Source: Rhodothermales bacterium
GTDB taxonomy: Bacteria; Bacteroidota; Rhodothermia; Rhodothermales; Bin80
NCBI GenBank assembly: GCA_022821875.1
Contig: JAJECV010000145.1
Coordinates: 1 to 38,878, forward strand
Reading direction: 5' to 3'
DNA length: 38,878 bases
Below, piece by piece: positions 16,708-26,382 of the stretch (positions are counted from its first letter, which is position 1; every line of letters starts with the position of its first letter). The notes beneath the pieces are model-generated. The model was not told where the DNA came from, ran no database searches, and worked only from the letters and a program-made list of their open reading frames with translations. The position numbers and the translations under genes were made by a program.

Positions 16708-17805
16708 CTATTGAAGCGCATCCAGCGGAATGCGTTCAAATGCAATTCCGTAGTAGCTATGCTGATGGTCTGGTCCGGCTTCGTAGAGCAGCCCAATCCG
16801 ATCATCAGGCAGCCGTACGATATCCGAATACGCGCTCATGCTCTCATGGACTACAAGTGAGACCGGCCAGGAGACCCCGTCATCAAAGCTGGCCCGGAGG
16901 GTCATGCGTTCGCGTCTGGTTTGGCTGGCAGGATTGGAGAACAGCAGTACATTCTGTCCTTCCTCTGCAAAGGAGTAGCGCTGCAGGCTGGCCTGACAAA
17001 TTGGCTCAACCAGCATGGAGTCTGCAACCAGGTCATTCCAGGTCATTCCACCGTCACTGCTGTGAGAAATCTTTCGATAGCGTTCGCTGGGAGTGTAGTT
17101 GCGCATATTCAGTAAGATGCGGCCATCACTTAATTCGGCAACCTCAGATTCATTCACCTGATGTTGCGGAGTCGTTCCGCCAAGTTCCCAGGTTTTCCCA
17201 TGATCATCAGAGTAGATAACATGGGAGTAGTAGTGTTTGGTTGCCGCTTCTATGTGATCACATGCAACCATTAACCGCCCTTTATGAGGTCCGCGTGTAA
17301 GTTGTATGCCGGATCCGGGGCCGGTAGCGTACCAGGTCCAATCCGGTTTCTTGATATCCTGTGTAATTTCCCTGGGGTCCGTCCATGTATGGCCGCTATC
17401 CATAGATGAGAGGACGAAGACGCGGCGCGTGTCCTCGGAGGTCTGATTGATGATGTCCGGCTCAGTATCTGTTCCCAGATTGTGCGTTGTCAGAAGAAAA
17501 AGCCCGCCGGTCTCCTGATCAACGACCGGTGCAGGGTTTCCAACGGTATACCCTTCTTTGTGCCAAAGGAGCTGGATCGGCCCCCATGTACGTCCCTGAT
17601 CAATGGATCTTCGAAATACAAGGTCAATATTGCCCGTGTCCGAGCAACTGTTTTTGCGCCCTTCGGCAAATGCCAGTACATCACCACTGGGGGCGACAAC
17701 GACTGCGGGAATTCTATAGCAGGCGTATCCTCCTTGCCCGCCGACAAAAATATAATCAGGAAAAGGAAACCAGAGTTTCGTCAGGAATATCAGGATAAGG
17801 AGCAT
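16708..17805 (-). CDS. Exo-alpha-sialidase (GH33-like, BNR/Asp-box protein)
   Basis: 365 aa six-bladed propeller sialidase. It has the FRIP-like motif YRIPAVV (R31), five Asp boxes (SIDQGRTW 67-74, SMDSGHTW 134-141, SDDHGKTW 199-206, SSDGGMTW 249-256, SFDDGVSW 306-313), Glu residues in NESEVAEL, the arginine in LNMRNY and the Tyr/Glu pair in SAYSDIVRL...LLYEAG expected of the nucleophile region. It should release terminal sialic acid from glycoconjugates (EC 3.2.1.18). A short hydrophobic N-terminus (MLLILIFLTKLWF) indicates export. It lies upstream of, and in the same direction as, the DUF1553-DUF1501 pair, supporting a role in using host- or environment-derived glycans. No sialic-acid catabolic genes are visible nearby. 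Confidence 0.85.
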   Translation of the reverse strand: MLLILIFLTKLWFPFPDYIFVGGQGGYACYRIPAVVVAPSGDVLAFAEGRKNSCSDTGNIDLVFRRSIDQGRTWGPIQLLWHKEGYTVGNPAPVVDQETGGLFLLTTHNLGTDTEPDIINQTSEDTRRVFVLSSMDSGHTWTDPREITQDIKKPDWTWYATGPGSGIQLTRGPHKGRLMVACDHIEAATKHYYSHVIYSDDHGKTWELGGTTPQHQVNESEVAELSDGRILLNMRNYTPSERYRKISHSSDGGMTWNDLVADSMLVEPICQASLQRYSFAEEGQNVLLFSNPASQTRRERMTLRASFDDGVSWPVSLVVHESMSAYSDIVRLPDDRIGLLYEAGPDHQHSYYGIAFERIPLDALQ

Positions 17806-18019
17806 GAGATGATGATCTGTGTGAATTCTGAAATCAGCATAAAAAGCGAATTAACCGAAACTGCAGCCCAAGATGAGACTGTTTTCCGGTCAGACGTATA
17901 GAACGGAGGCAATCGGGACACAGGATCGCTATCCCCAATTACCTGCGCAGCATCCTTCGCCTGATGCCATGCCCGTCAGGGATTGTAAGACAGAGTACGC
18001 CGAGGGTTCAGTGACACGG

Positions 18020-18480
18020 CAGTATGTAGACATCTGCTTTCTTCTGCGAGGCGACAAGATGCCCCCGCTTCGTTCCGGAATAAACTGGCGGGAGCCAACT
18101 GGTATCTCTGGAATGCTGCGCTGGCACAGGCAAAGACGTTCACAGTGAAACGGGGAAATCCTGAACTTCCCAGTTTGATCTCTGCAAGTGGTATAAAACG
18201 CACAGGGATACGGTTGCGGCATGGCTAAAGGAGTATTCGCCCGCTTTGACACATGCCGTAGTAAAGGGGTTTCAGATGCCTATAAGTAGTTCTTCAGAAG
18301 AAACATGGAAGCCCCAATCTGAAGAGGAAGCGCAGGTGAGAAAGAGTTTTTCCGCGGATGTATCGGCTGGATCAAGGTTCATCAAGAATATTTTTTGCAG
18401 TAAGGTGTCTCTCGGCTGGAATGGAATTTGTATCTTGGGCTGTACCTCAATGGGAATATCGCAGACGGATCCTGAATGAT
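18020..18480 (+). pseudogene. Decayed TnpB (IS200/IS605 OrfB) relic
   Basis: The pieces lie in three frames. From 18052 the frame reads RQDAPASFRNKLAGANWYLWNAALAQAK, matching the N-terminal region of TnpB-type proteins (LAG..R.vWN.AL). After a shift near 18170 it continues FDLCKWYKTHRDTVAAWLKEYSPALTHAVVKGFQ, then in a third frame SDAYK-stop-FFRRNMEAP, and finally IGWIKVHQ, in the order found in TnpB (LCK.., WLKE.PS.AL, DAYK.FF, GWIK). Multiple frameshifts and stops make it non-functional, and the C-terminal RuvC-like catalytic half is absent. No TnpA gene was recognised. The rest of the 17806-18609 gap holds no other recognised feature; the promoter of the downstream mod-res operon should lie in its last 120 bases. 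Confidence 0.6.
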
Positions 18481-18609
18481 TCGGATTCGTGCGGTGCGCA
18501 GGCCTCGGTCAAATACAAAATCCATGAAGGAAAATCTTAACACAAGTGTAGCATACCCATCTAAGTCTTTGGGCTATCCTGTTGTTTGCAGAGCATTGAA
18601 TAATGAATC

Positions 18610-20403
18610 ATGAGCGAGATCGTCTTTAAGGGCAAGGAGTTTGTCTACAATCACCATCTAGCAGTACCATTCAGACCACTTGAAATTCATCCTGACAAAG
18701 GAGTTGGAGAACCTAGTCTGACCGGGAATCTCATCATCCATGGCGATAATCTTCATGCATTAAAGGCACTTCTGCCCCAGTACGCCGGAAAGGTAGACTG
18801 TATCTACATTGATCCGCCCTATAATACCGGGCGTGAGAATTGGTGCTACAATGATAATGTAAATGCGCCCATGGTTCGTGAATGGCTGGATGCGAATCCT
18901 GTCGGCGTTGAAGATGGATTGCGACATGAGAAATGGTGTTGTATTATGTGGCCGCGTCTTAGGCTGTTGAACGAATTGCTTTCTGAAACCGGCGCGATTT
19001 TTGTTTCAATTGACGATCACGAACAGCATCGGCTGCGTGCGATGATGGATGAGATCTTTGGGGGTGATCAGTTCGTAAGCAATATCATCTGGCAAAAGAA
19101 ATACTCGCCGTCCAATGACGCAAAGGGATTTTCGGATGATCACGATTTTGTCGTCTGCTACGCCAGGCCCGGGTGGTCACGCCGCCTGCTGCCGCGGGGT
19201 GAAAAACAGAACAAGGCTTATGGTCACGATGACCAAGATGGGCGTGGCCCTTGGCAATCCGGAGATTTAAGCGTTAAGACCTATTCGGCGGCCTATGACT
19301 ATGAGATTGAGAATCCAGAGACCGGGGAAAGGCATCGTCCACCGGCCGGTAGATGTTGGGTAACGAGTAAAGAAACTGTGAAGGAGTGGATACGGCAAAA
19401 TCGCATTTACTTTCCTTCAGGCGGAAATAGTGTGCCGCGATTAAAACGTTATCTAAGCGATGTTCAGCAAGGCGTAGTTCCACGTACAGTCTGGCCCTAC
19501 ACAGAAGTTGGGCACACTGACGGAGCAAGGAAACTGCTCAAAGAAATTTTTCATGATCAGGAAGTCCTGTTTGATAATCCCAAGGCACTCGGACTCCTGG
19601 AGCGGATCATTAGCATCGGGGCGGACAAGAATGCACTTATCCTTGATTCTTTCGCAGGATCTGGAACGACGGGCCATGCAGTCCTGTCCCTAAATAAAAA
19701 GGATGGAGGAGACCGCAGGTTTATTCTCGTGGAATGCGAAGACTATGCGAACCGAACGACGGCTGAACGTATTCGAAGGGTGATTCATGGATATGACTAC
19801 ACCGGTGTACAGAAGACGGAGTTGATGCGGGAAAACATTACATGGACAAAGTTGAAGAATTCAAGTAAGCTGATTGACCGGGTTGCATCAATTGAAGATA
19901 TGCACCATCATGAATATGATCGTATCGGTAAGAAGGTGATTGGAAGGGAACTCATCGTGGTCGGTGAGAAAGAGATTGAGGGGCATAGTGAAGGATTGGG
20001 AGGCATGTTTACTTTTTGCAGGCTCGGTGATTCTTTGAGTGTAGAGAAACTGTTAACCGGAGAAATACTGCCCACCTTTGTGGGAATTGGTTCAGTATTG
20101 TTCCATATGGCTACGAACCAAGTTCTAGATGTAGGGGGAGTGCAGGAAAAAGAATTTTATCTTGGAACCACCGGTGATCAACATGTCTGGTTACTATACA
20201 GACCTGATCTGGATTGGCTGAAGTCCCCGGAAGCCGCACTCACACTTTCCCGCGCCAGAGGATTTGCATCTCACGACCAAGATAAACGACATCTAGTTTT
20301 TGCTCCTGCTAAATATGTGAGTCAGAAAATGTTGACAGAGCAAAAGATTCCGGTTGAATTCGTGCCGTTGCCATTTTCACTTTATGAAGTTCCGCAGAAT
20401 TGA
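18610..20403 (+). CDS. mod: Type III restriction-modification methyltransferase subunit (Mod)
   Basis: 597 aa N6-adenine DNA methyltransferase of the beta group. The catalytic motif DPPYNTG (D68-P-P-Y71) precedes the AdoMet-binding motif DSFAGSGTTG (from D346), the order that defines the group. The long variable segment between them (about residues 130-320) should contain the target-recognition domain. The Mod subunit recognises a short asymmetric site, methylates one strand, and forms the complex with Res for cleavage. Res starts 6 bases downstream, so the two form one operon. A decayed TnpB relic lies just upstream, consistent with acquisition by transfer. No simple repeat that would make the gene phase variable was seen in the frame. 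Confidence 0.92.
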   Translation: MSEIVFKGKEFVYNHHLAVPFRPLEIHPDKGVGEPSLTGNLIIHGDNLHALKALLPQYAGKVDCIYIDPPYNTGRENWCYNDNVNAPMVREWLDANPVGVEDGLRHEKWCCIMWPRLRLLNELLSETGAIFVSIDDHEQHRLRAMMDEIFGGDQFVSNIIWQKKYSPSNDAKGFSDDHDFVVCYARPGWSRRLLPRGEKQNKAYGHDDQDGRGPWQSGDLSVKTYSAAYDYEIENPETGERHRPPAGRCWVTSKETVKEWIRQNRIYFPSGGNSVPRLKRYLSDVQQGVVPRTVWPYTEVGHTDGARKLLKEIFHDQEVLFDNPKALGLLERIISIGADKNALILDSFAGSGTTGHAVLSLNKKDGGDRRFILVECEDYANRTTAERIRRVIHGYDYTGVQKTELMRENITWTKLKNSSKLIDRVASIEDMHHHEYDRIGKKVIGRELIVVGEKEIEGHSEGLGGMFTFCRLGDSLSVEKLLTGEILPTFVGIGSVLFHMATNQVLDVGGVQEKEFYLGTTGDQHVWLLYRPDLDWLKSPEAALTLSRARGFASHDQDKRHLVFAPAKYVSQKMLTEQKIPVEFVPLPFSLYEVPQN

Positions 20404-20409
20404 ATAAAA

Positions 20410-23028
20410 ATGAGATTTCGCCATTTGGAATATCAGGACCGGGTGCTTAATGTACTTGACACGCATCTCCGTTACCTGAAGGAGGAGAAGCAGGAGACGG
20501 ACAAGACTGCGAAAGTTGCGGCCGAAAATCCAGATGTGAGAATTTCTGTTCCGGATTTTACCCGGCAGGCTTGGCAGAGGATGGAAAAGGCGGGCAGCCT
20601 GCCCACTTCCCGCACACACATCCCCTATTCAGAGCGGAAAGATGGATGTGGGAATGCAGTTCCAAATGTGGTACTCAAGGTGCCAACAGGAGGTGGCAAG
20701 ACGTTTCTGGCTGTATCTGGTGTGTCCAAAATTATGGGCCAATATCTTTCATCGAATTCTGGATTTGTATTGTGGATCGTCCCCAATGAGGCGATTTATA
20801 CGCAGACGCTGAAGGCATTTAAGAATCGTCAGCATCCATATCGGCAAATGCTTGATCGCGCCGCCGCTGGACGCGTCAAAATCATGGAGAAGATGTCTCC
20901 TCTCAATGCACGGGATTTAGAAGGTAATCTTTGTGTTATGCTCCTGATGCTGCCATCCGCAAATCGAAGGAACAGGGAGTTATTGAAGATTTTTCGGGAT
21001 CGGGGAGATGTGCATGGATTTTTCCCGCCAGAAGGCGAAGAGCAGGCGCATAGACAACTTAAAGTTGAGATCCCAAATCTCGAAACCTACGGCGGGGATA
21101 TTTTTCTGCGAGTGAAAGACTCACTTGGGAATGCACTGCGGATCATTCGTCCCGTGGTGGTTGTGGACGAAGGGCATAGAGCAATTTCTGAACTTGCCTT
21201 TGAAACCTTATATGGGTTTAATCCGTGTTTTGTGCTTGAACTCACGGCAACCCCGAAGGACGTAAAGCCGCGTGGTGGGCGAAATCCAAGATCTGGGCGA
21301 TATGCCAATCTTTTGGTTGAGGTTACCGGGCGTGATCTGGATCGTGAAGATATGATCAAGATGCCGCTTACTCTCAATCCATGTCAAGGTAATGACTGGC
21401 GTAGCACGTTGAATGTGGCATTAACCAAACTCAAAGAACTTCAGGTTCATGCTGACCAATTTCAGGCAGATACGAACCGCTATATCCGACCAATTTTGCT
21501 TGTTCAGGTGGAACGCACAGGGAAAGATCAGCGGGAGACCAACTATGTTCACAGTAATGAAGTGAAAGAGTGGCTTCTGACAACCGGCTTTGATGAGGCC
21601 GAGATCGCGATCAAGACATCTGAGCAGAATGACCTGAGTAAGCCGGAGAATCAGGATCTGTTATCTCCGGCAAATCAGACTCGAATCATTATCACAAAGC
21701 AGGCCCTGCAAGAGGGATGGGACTGCCCCTTTGCCTATATCCTGTGTACCCTTGCTGCGAGTTCTAACCAGAATGCGTTAACACAACTGGTTGGCCGTAT
21801 CCTTCGCCAGCCGGATGCAGTGAAGACGGGAAACCAAGCACTGGATGAATGCTATGTGGTTACGCATTATGCGAAGACCGCCGAAGTCATCAGTGCGATC
21901 AAGAAGGGGTTGGAGAAAGATGGACTGGGGGATCTTTCCATTCAGGTAAGTCAGGATCATAATGACAGTTCAGAGACTGGACTGAGACGGATTGGTCGCC
22001 GTCCCAAGTTTCAATCCATGGAAATATTTTTGCCGAAGGTTATGGCAGTGGACAGAGGTGAGGTACGCGAACTTGACTATGAGGCAGATGTACTGGCGCA
22101 AATTAACTGGCATGGATATAGCCCTGATTCTATTGCAAGGGCCATTCCAAAGAATGCACAACCTGTTGATGCGCAACTGCAACGGATAAGTTTAACGGAT
22201 GATGAAGAACTAATTCGATCCGAGGGGATCACTTCAAGTTCTGGATATACGGCCCTTGATCCAGTTTATGCAGTTCAGAGAATTTTGGATATTGTCTGGA
22301 ATCCCTTCGTGGGACGTGAGATTATAGGCCGATTACTTGACGGTCTTCGCAGCCGGAATTTCGATAACGAAATGCTTGGGGGGATCTCCGCACTGATTAT
22401 TGAAGAATTGCGTCGGGAGTTAGAAAAGGAACGTGATCTGCAGGCAGAATCAATCTTTAAGAGGCGGGTTAGGGATGGGGAGATTCAGTTTCGTTTGCGC
22501 CTTGACGGGCATAACTGGAAAATGCCCCGAAAAATTCCCGCAAGCCTGTCAGGTGGTAAGAAGTTACTTGCCAACAAACATGGTGGGCTTCTGGAAAGGA
22601 GTCTGTTTGAACCGGTGTATGAGTCAGAATTCAACCAGGAGGAGAAAGATGTCGCCGTATATCTTGATGGAGAAACAGCATTAACATGGTGGCATCGCAA
22701 TGTTGCCCGCTCGGATTACGGACTTCAAGGGTGGAAGAAAGGCAAGGTGTATCCTGACTTTATTTTTGCTGTTCAGAGTGGAGGCCATGATTCACGCATT
22801 ACTGCTATCGAGACCAAAGGAGATCACCTTGACAACCTTGATACAGACTACAAACGGGAATTGCTGAATTTCCTGTCCAGCAGTTATGCCTGGGAAAATA
22901 GTACGCCCGCAGGCGAACTGGAGCTGGTTACAGACAGCGGGCAGACAATGCATTGCGAACTGGTCATGATGAGTGAATGGAAGACCCGGTTGCCATCTAT
23001 GCTGGGCAGTACTGCGAAGGAACCCTGA
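20410..23028 (+). CDS. res: Type III restriction endonuclease subunit (Res)
   Basis: 872 aa superfamily 2 translocase-endonuclease. Walker A is PTGGGKT (residues 92-98), motif II is DEGH (D253-H256), motif III is ELTATPKD, and late helicase motifs are QEGWDCPFAYILCTLA and QLVGRILRQP. At the C-terminus P782-D783 and E801-T-K803 (YPDF...AIETKGDHL) form the PD-(D/E)XK nuclease site. Together with Mod it cuts foreign DNA carrying two inversely oriented unmethylated sites after ATP-dependent communication along DNA. The length is in the usual range, all motifs are present and no frameshift was found, so the system looks functional. Confidence 0.92.
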   Translation: MRFRHLEYQDRVLNVLDTHLRYLKEEKQETDKTAKVAAENPDVRISVPDFTRQAWQRMEKAGSLPTSRTHIPYSERKDGCGNAVPNVVLKVPTGGGKTFLAVSGVSKIMGQYLSSNSGFVLWIVPNEAIYTQTLKAFKNRQHPYRQMLDRAAAGRVKIMEKMSPLNARDLEGNLCVMLLMLPSANRRNRELLKIFRDRGDVHGFFPPEGEEQAHRQLKVEIPNLETYGGDIFLRVKDSLGNALRIIRPVVVVDEGHRAISELAFETLYGFNPCFVLELTATPKDVKPRGGRNPRSGRYANLLVEVTGRDLDREDMIKMPLTLNPCQGNDWRSTLNVALTKLKELQVHADQFQADTNRYIRPILLVQVERTGKDQRETNYVHSNEVKEWLLTTGFDEAEIAIKTSEQNDLSKPENQDLLSPANQTRIIITKQALQEGWDCPFAYILCTLAASSNQNALTQLVGRILRQPDAVKTGNQALDECYVVTHYAKTAEVISAIKKGLEKDGLGDLSIQVSQDHNDSSETGLRRIGRRPKFQSMEIFLPKVMAVDRGEVRELDYEADVLAQINWHGYSPDSIARAIPKNAQPVDAQLQRISLTDDEELIRSEGITSSSGYTALDPVYAVQRILDIVWNPFVGREIIGRLLDGLRSRNFDNEMLGGISALIIEELRRELEKERDLQAESIFKRRVRDGEIQFRLRLDGHNWKMPRKIPASLSGGKKLLANKHGGLLERSLFEPVYESEFNQEEKDVAVYLDGETALTWWHRNVARSDYGLQGWKKGKVYPDFIFAVQSGGHDSRITAIETKGDHLDNLDTDYKRELLNFLSSSYAWENSTPAGELELVTDSGQTMHCELVMMSEWKTRLPSMLGSTAKEP

Positions 23029-23504
23029 TCCGAATGAGTGGCCAATTACAATACACTATGCACAGGATGGTATTGAATCAAAGCCTGCATATGGCGCAGC
23101 GGGCAGAGAAGGATGTGTTCTACATGCAACGCAGTAATACTGAAAGCAAATTCTGCCACAATAGGCCGCATCTCAAGAAACATGACCTGATTAAGGGCAG
23201 TGCGGTGAATAGAATGCCGAAGCAGGTTCGGATCAATACTCACGATAAAACATGAAGATCACAGCAGGGAAAATCTCTGTTCAGAATTGGGCAGCGGGTC
23301 ATGGAAAGGGCGGGGAAGGCCGGGCGGGAATTCCCCAGGCGATGAGAGGTGCCAGTCTGAATTCGTGTCATGGCGGGGTACCATCCGTTGCGGTTTTGCA
23401 AAGCACCTTGCTCCTCCATACAGACAGAAACCAAAGAAATAAACTTGCCAGCGCAGTGCTGACTAAGTTGGAGTCAACTACAGAATCAATACATCAGATA
23501 CATT
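23029..23504. other. Intergenic region between res and acs
   Basis: 476 bases with no recognised gene. A short frame at 23252-23512 has no domain and overlaps the acs start. A GGGGAA...TTCCCC inverted repeat at 23312-23336 (13-base loop) has no T run, so it is not called a terminator. The acs promoter should lie in the last 100 bases but was not identified. Confidence 0.45.
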
Positions 23505-25472
23505 ATGTCTAACCCCAAATCCGAACCCCCGGCCGATCTCTATCCCCCCTCTGCTGATTTCAGTAGAAGGGCGCATGTGCGTTCCCAGGATACATATTTG
23601 GCAAAATATAAAGCGTCAATTGCCGATCCCGAGCGATTCTGGAGCGCAGAGGCGCGTGCGCGAATTGATTGGTTCAAGCCGTTTACCCGCGTACGGGATG
23701 TATCCTATGCATCCTCGGATGTCCATATCCAATGGTTTGAAGATGGCGAGTTAAATGCATCCTATAATTGTCTGGATCGTCATCTAGCGGATCGGGGAGG
23801 GCAGGTGGCCCTGATTTGGGAGCCGGATAATCCTGAGGAGGATCCGCGGTATTTGACGTATCACGAACTTCACAGCGAGGTGTGCAGACTCAGTAATGTT
23901 CTGAGTTCTATGGGAGTTAAGCGAGGGGACCGCATCACAATTTATATGCCGATGATTCCCGAAGCGGCCGTGGCGATGTTGGCCTGCAGCAGAGTCGGGG
24001 CGGTACACTCGGTCGTCTTTGCAGGGTTTTCGCCAGAATCGCTGGCAGATCGAATTCTGGACTGCGATTCCACCTTTGTGATTACGGCGGATGAGGGATT
24101 ACGGGGAGGGAAGCGGGTACCTCTGAAGAAAAATGTGGACGCGGCATTAAAACGCTGCCCGGAAGTGGAATCTGTCCTCGTCGTGCAGCGGACGGGGGGC
24201 AAAATTTCGTGGGAGGCCGGCCGGGATCACTGGTATCACGAACATGTGCCCGCGGCAAGCACAGAGTATGTGGCGCAATCCATGAAGGCGGAAGATCCTC
24301 TGTTTATCCTCTACACGTCTGGATCCACCGGAAAACCAAAGGGGCTGCTTCATACGACAGGCGGCTATTTGGTGTATACATCCATGACCCATGAACTTGT
24401 ATTTGACTATCACGCCGGGGATGTCTTCTGGTGTTCGGCGGATGTAGGATGGATTACAGGTCACTCCTATATTGTGTACGGGCCGCTCCTCAACGGAGCA
24501 ACACAGGTGTTCTTTGAGGGCATACCGACCTATCCAGATGCGTCCCGCTTCTGGCAGGTCGTAGACAAGTATCAGGTAAATCAGTTTTACACGGCCCCCA
24601 CGGCCATCCGCGCACTCATGAGCAAAGGGAATTCATTTGTAGAACAGACAAGCCGATCCTCCCTGCGTCTTCTGGGATCAGTCGGTGAACCGATCAATCC
24701 CGAGGCCTGGCGCTGGTACCACGAGGTTGTCGGGAATGGGCAGTGTCCGATTGTGGATACCTGGTGGCAGACCGAAACCGGCGGGATCATGATTACGCCG
24801 CTGCCCGGTGCAATTCCCACGAAGCCAGGCTCCGCTACCGTTCCCTTCTTTGGGATTCAGCCGGAAATTCTGGATAACGCCGGTACGGTGCTGAAGGGGG
24901 AAGCCGCAGGCGTTCTGGCAATTAAAGACTCATGGCCGAGTCAGGCCCGTACGGTGTATCGGGATCATGACCGGTTTGTGCAGACCTATTTTTCCACATT
25001 CGAAGGAAAATACTTTACCGGCGATGGCTGCAGACGGGACACGGATGGATATTACTGGATCACCGGCAGAATTGACGATGTGTTAAATGTAAGTGGCCAC
25101 CGAATGGGGACGGCGGAGATTGAAAGTGCACTGGTTTCGCATAAAAGTGTCGCCGAGGCGGCCGTGGTTGGTTTTCCGCACTCGATCAAAGGACAGGGAA
25201 TTTATGCCTATGTTACGCTCAATGCAAGTGATGCCCCCTCGGATGCATTGCACAAGGAATTGGTTGCGCATGTTCGTACTCAGATTGGCCCGATTGCAAA
25301 ACCGGATTTTATTCAGTTTGCACCGTCGTTACCCAAGACGAGAAGTGGAAAGATCATGCGTCGTATCCTTCGTAAAATTGCGGAGAATGATTACAGCCAG
25401 TTAGGAGATACTTCTACACTGGCAGACCCTACGGTGGTTGACTCCCTGATTGAAGAGCGCCAGAATCGGTAG
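23505..25472 (+). CDS. acs: Acetyl-CoA synthetase (acetate-CoA ligase)
   Basis: 655 aa, full length for AMP-forming acetyl-CoA synthetase (EC 6.2.1.1). It has the N-terminal ACAS segment ([30 protein letters not shown]), the P-loop [19 protein letters not shown], the adenine motif WWQTETGG, the hinge region [22 protein letters not shown] and the C-terminal [17 protein letters not shown]. In the last motif K616 corresponds to the catalytic lysine regulated by acetylation in other bacteria. It activates acetate through acetyl-AMP for entry into the TCA cycle. It is monocistronic as far as can be seen; its 3' end overlaps the convergent sugar-kinase gene by 44 bases. The ATG at 23505 gives the usual N-terminus. 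Confidence 0.95.
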   Translation: MSNPKSEPPADLYPPSADFSRRAHVRSQDTYLAKYKASIADPERFWSAEARARIDWFKPFTRVRDVSYASSDVHIQWFEDGELNASYNCLDRHLADRGGQVALIWEPDNPEEDPRYLTYHELHSEVCRLSNVLSSMGVKRGDRITIYMPMIPEAAVAMLACSRVGAVHSVVFAGFSPESLADRILDCDSTFVITADEGLRGGKRVPLKKNVDAALKRCPEVESVLVVQRTGGKISWEAGRDHWYHEHVPAASTEYVAQSMKAEDPLFILYTSGSTGKPKGLLHTTGGYLVYTSMTHELVFDYHAGDVFWCSADVGWITGHSYIVYGPLLNGATQVFFEGIPTYPDASRFWQVVDKYQVNQFYTAPTAIRALMSKGNSFVEQTSRSSLRLLGSVGEPINPEAWRWYHEVVGNGQCPIVDTWWQTETGGIMITPLPGAIPTKPGSATVPFFGIQPEILDNAGTVLKGEAAGVLAIKDSWPSQARTVYRDHDRFVQTYFSTFEGKYFTGDGCRRDTDGYYWITGRIDDVLNVSGHRMGTAEIESALVSHKSVAEAAVVGFPHSIKGQGIYAYVTLNASDAPSDALHKELVAHVRTQIGPIAKPDFIQFAPSLPKTRSGKIMRRILRKIAENDYSQLGDTSTLADPTVVDSLIEERQNR

Positions 25473-26382
25473 ATTGCCGCATGGCAATCTGAACTGCGCC
25501 CTCTGCAGGGGTGGCCTGGGGAGCAGCAAACTTTGCGATAGGCCAGATCGTTTGCATGGCTGCAGAGAGATGCTCTACGTAAAAATCGTTGTTACTCAGT
25601 CCCCCAATGACTGTGTATCGGGGAGGCAGGGCTGGATGTCTCATGAGCATCCACTTTGCCTGTCGGGCTAGCCGTTCGGTTTCCTGTTGCACAATCGAAG
25701 TGGCCACATGATCTCCATGTTCGGCCGCCTCCAGGGTAAGGGGAGCCACCTTTTGGAATTTCCAGTCCGACCGGCCGATTGTATACAGAAGAGAATGTCG
25801 GTCATAAATGTTCAGATGCTGCTTGACGAATTGGGTGAGCAGGGTTTGAGGGCCGCCATCCAATGCATGTCCAATGGCGGCCAATGCACACCTGCCAATG
25901 GAATGTCCGCTGCCCTCATCCCCAATTACATGTCCCCAGCCTCCGATATGGTCAAAGTCCGAGCCCCCGGGGCCCGTCCGGGCCATCACCCCACTTCCTG
26001 TGCCGGCAATGAACAGAAGGCCGTTTTGTCCGGCGAAAGCCCCCTCTAGTGCAATCACACCATCATGGGATATGGTCAGATAAAAAGAATGCTCAGACTG
26101 GATGAGCGGGCGGATACGATAAACCAGATCTTTCTGGATTGCTGGATCACTGGCACCGGCAATTCCGGCATGAACTGCTCGCAAGGTTCCCCCGGAGAGC
26201 CTGTTCATGGCATCATTAATAAGCAAAGACAGAACGGAAGCGGTCTGTTCTGCGCCTTGCCGAAGAACATTGGCCGCACCTCCGAGGAGTTCCAGGGTTT
26301 CGTCACCTGCACTTGAACAGGCGCAGAGACGTGTTTTGGTTGCACCCGCGTCAATTCCAAAATACCAGTCATTCAGTATCAT
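25429..26382 (-). CDS. BadF/BadG-type ATPase, probable N-acetylglucosamine-type kinase
   Basis: 317 aa ASKHA-fold protein. Phosphate-1 motif [10 protein letters not shown] (about residues 9-18), the [13 protein letters not shown] phosphate-2 loop and [17 protein letters not shown] match the BadF/BadG/BcrA/BcrD ATPase family, in the branch containing N-acetylglucosamine kinases. It probably phosphorylates an amino sugar in the cytoplasm; the exact substrate is not determined by the motifs. Its ATG lies within the last codons of the upstream acylase-like gene (14-base overlap), indicating translational coupling. Its 3' end overlaps the convergent acs gene by 44 bases, so antisense effects between the two are possible. 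Cell-wall or glycan amino-sugar salvage would fit the pairing, as inference only. Confidence 0.8.
   Translation of the reverse strand: MILNDWYFGIDAGATKTRLCACSSAGDETLELLGGAANVLRQGAEQTASVLSLLINDAMNRLSGGTLRAVHAGIAGASDPAIQKDLVYRIRPLIQSEHSFYLTISHDGVIALEGAFAGQNGLLFIAGTGSGVMARTGPGGSDFDHIGGWGHVIGDEGSGHSIGRCALAAIGHALDGGPQTLLTQFVKQHLNIYDRHSLLYTIGRSDWKFQKVAPLTLEAAEHGDHVATSIVQQETERLARQAKWMLMRHPALPPRYTVIGGLSNNDFYVEHLSAAMQTIWPIAKFAAPQATPAEGAVQIAMRQSTDSGALQSGSQPP

Noticed and set aside
23312-23336. GGGGAA...TTCCCC inverted repeat as a terminator after res
   Set aside because: No T run on either side and almost 300 bases from the res stop.
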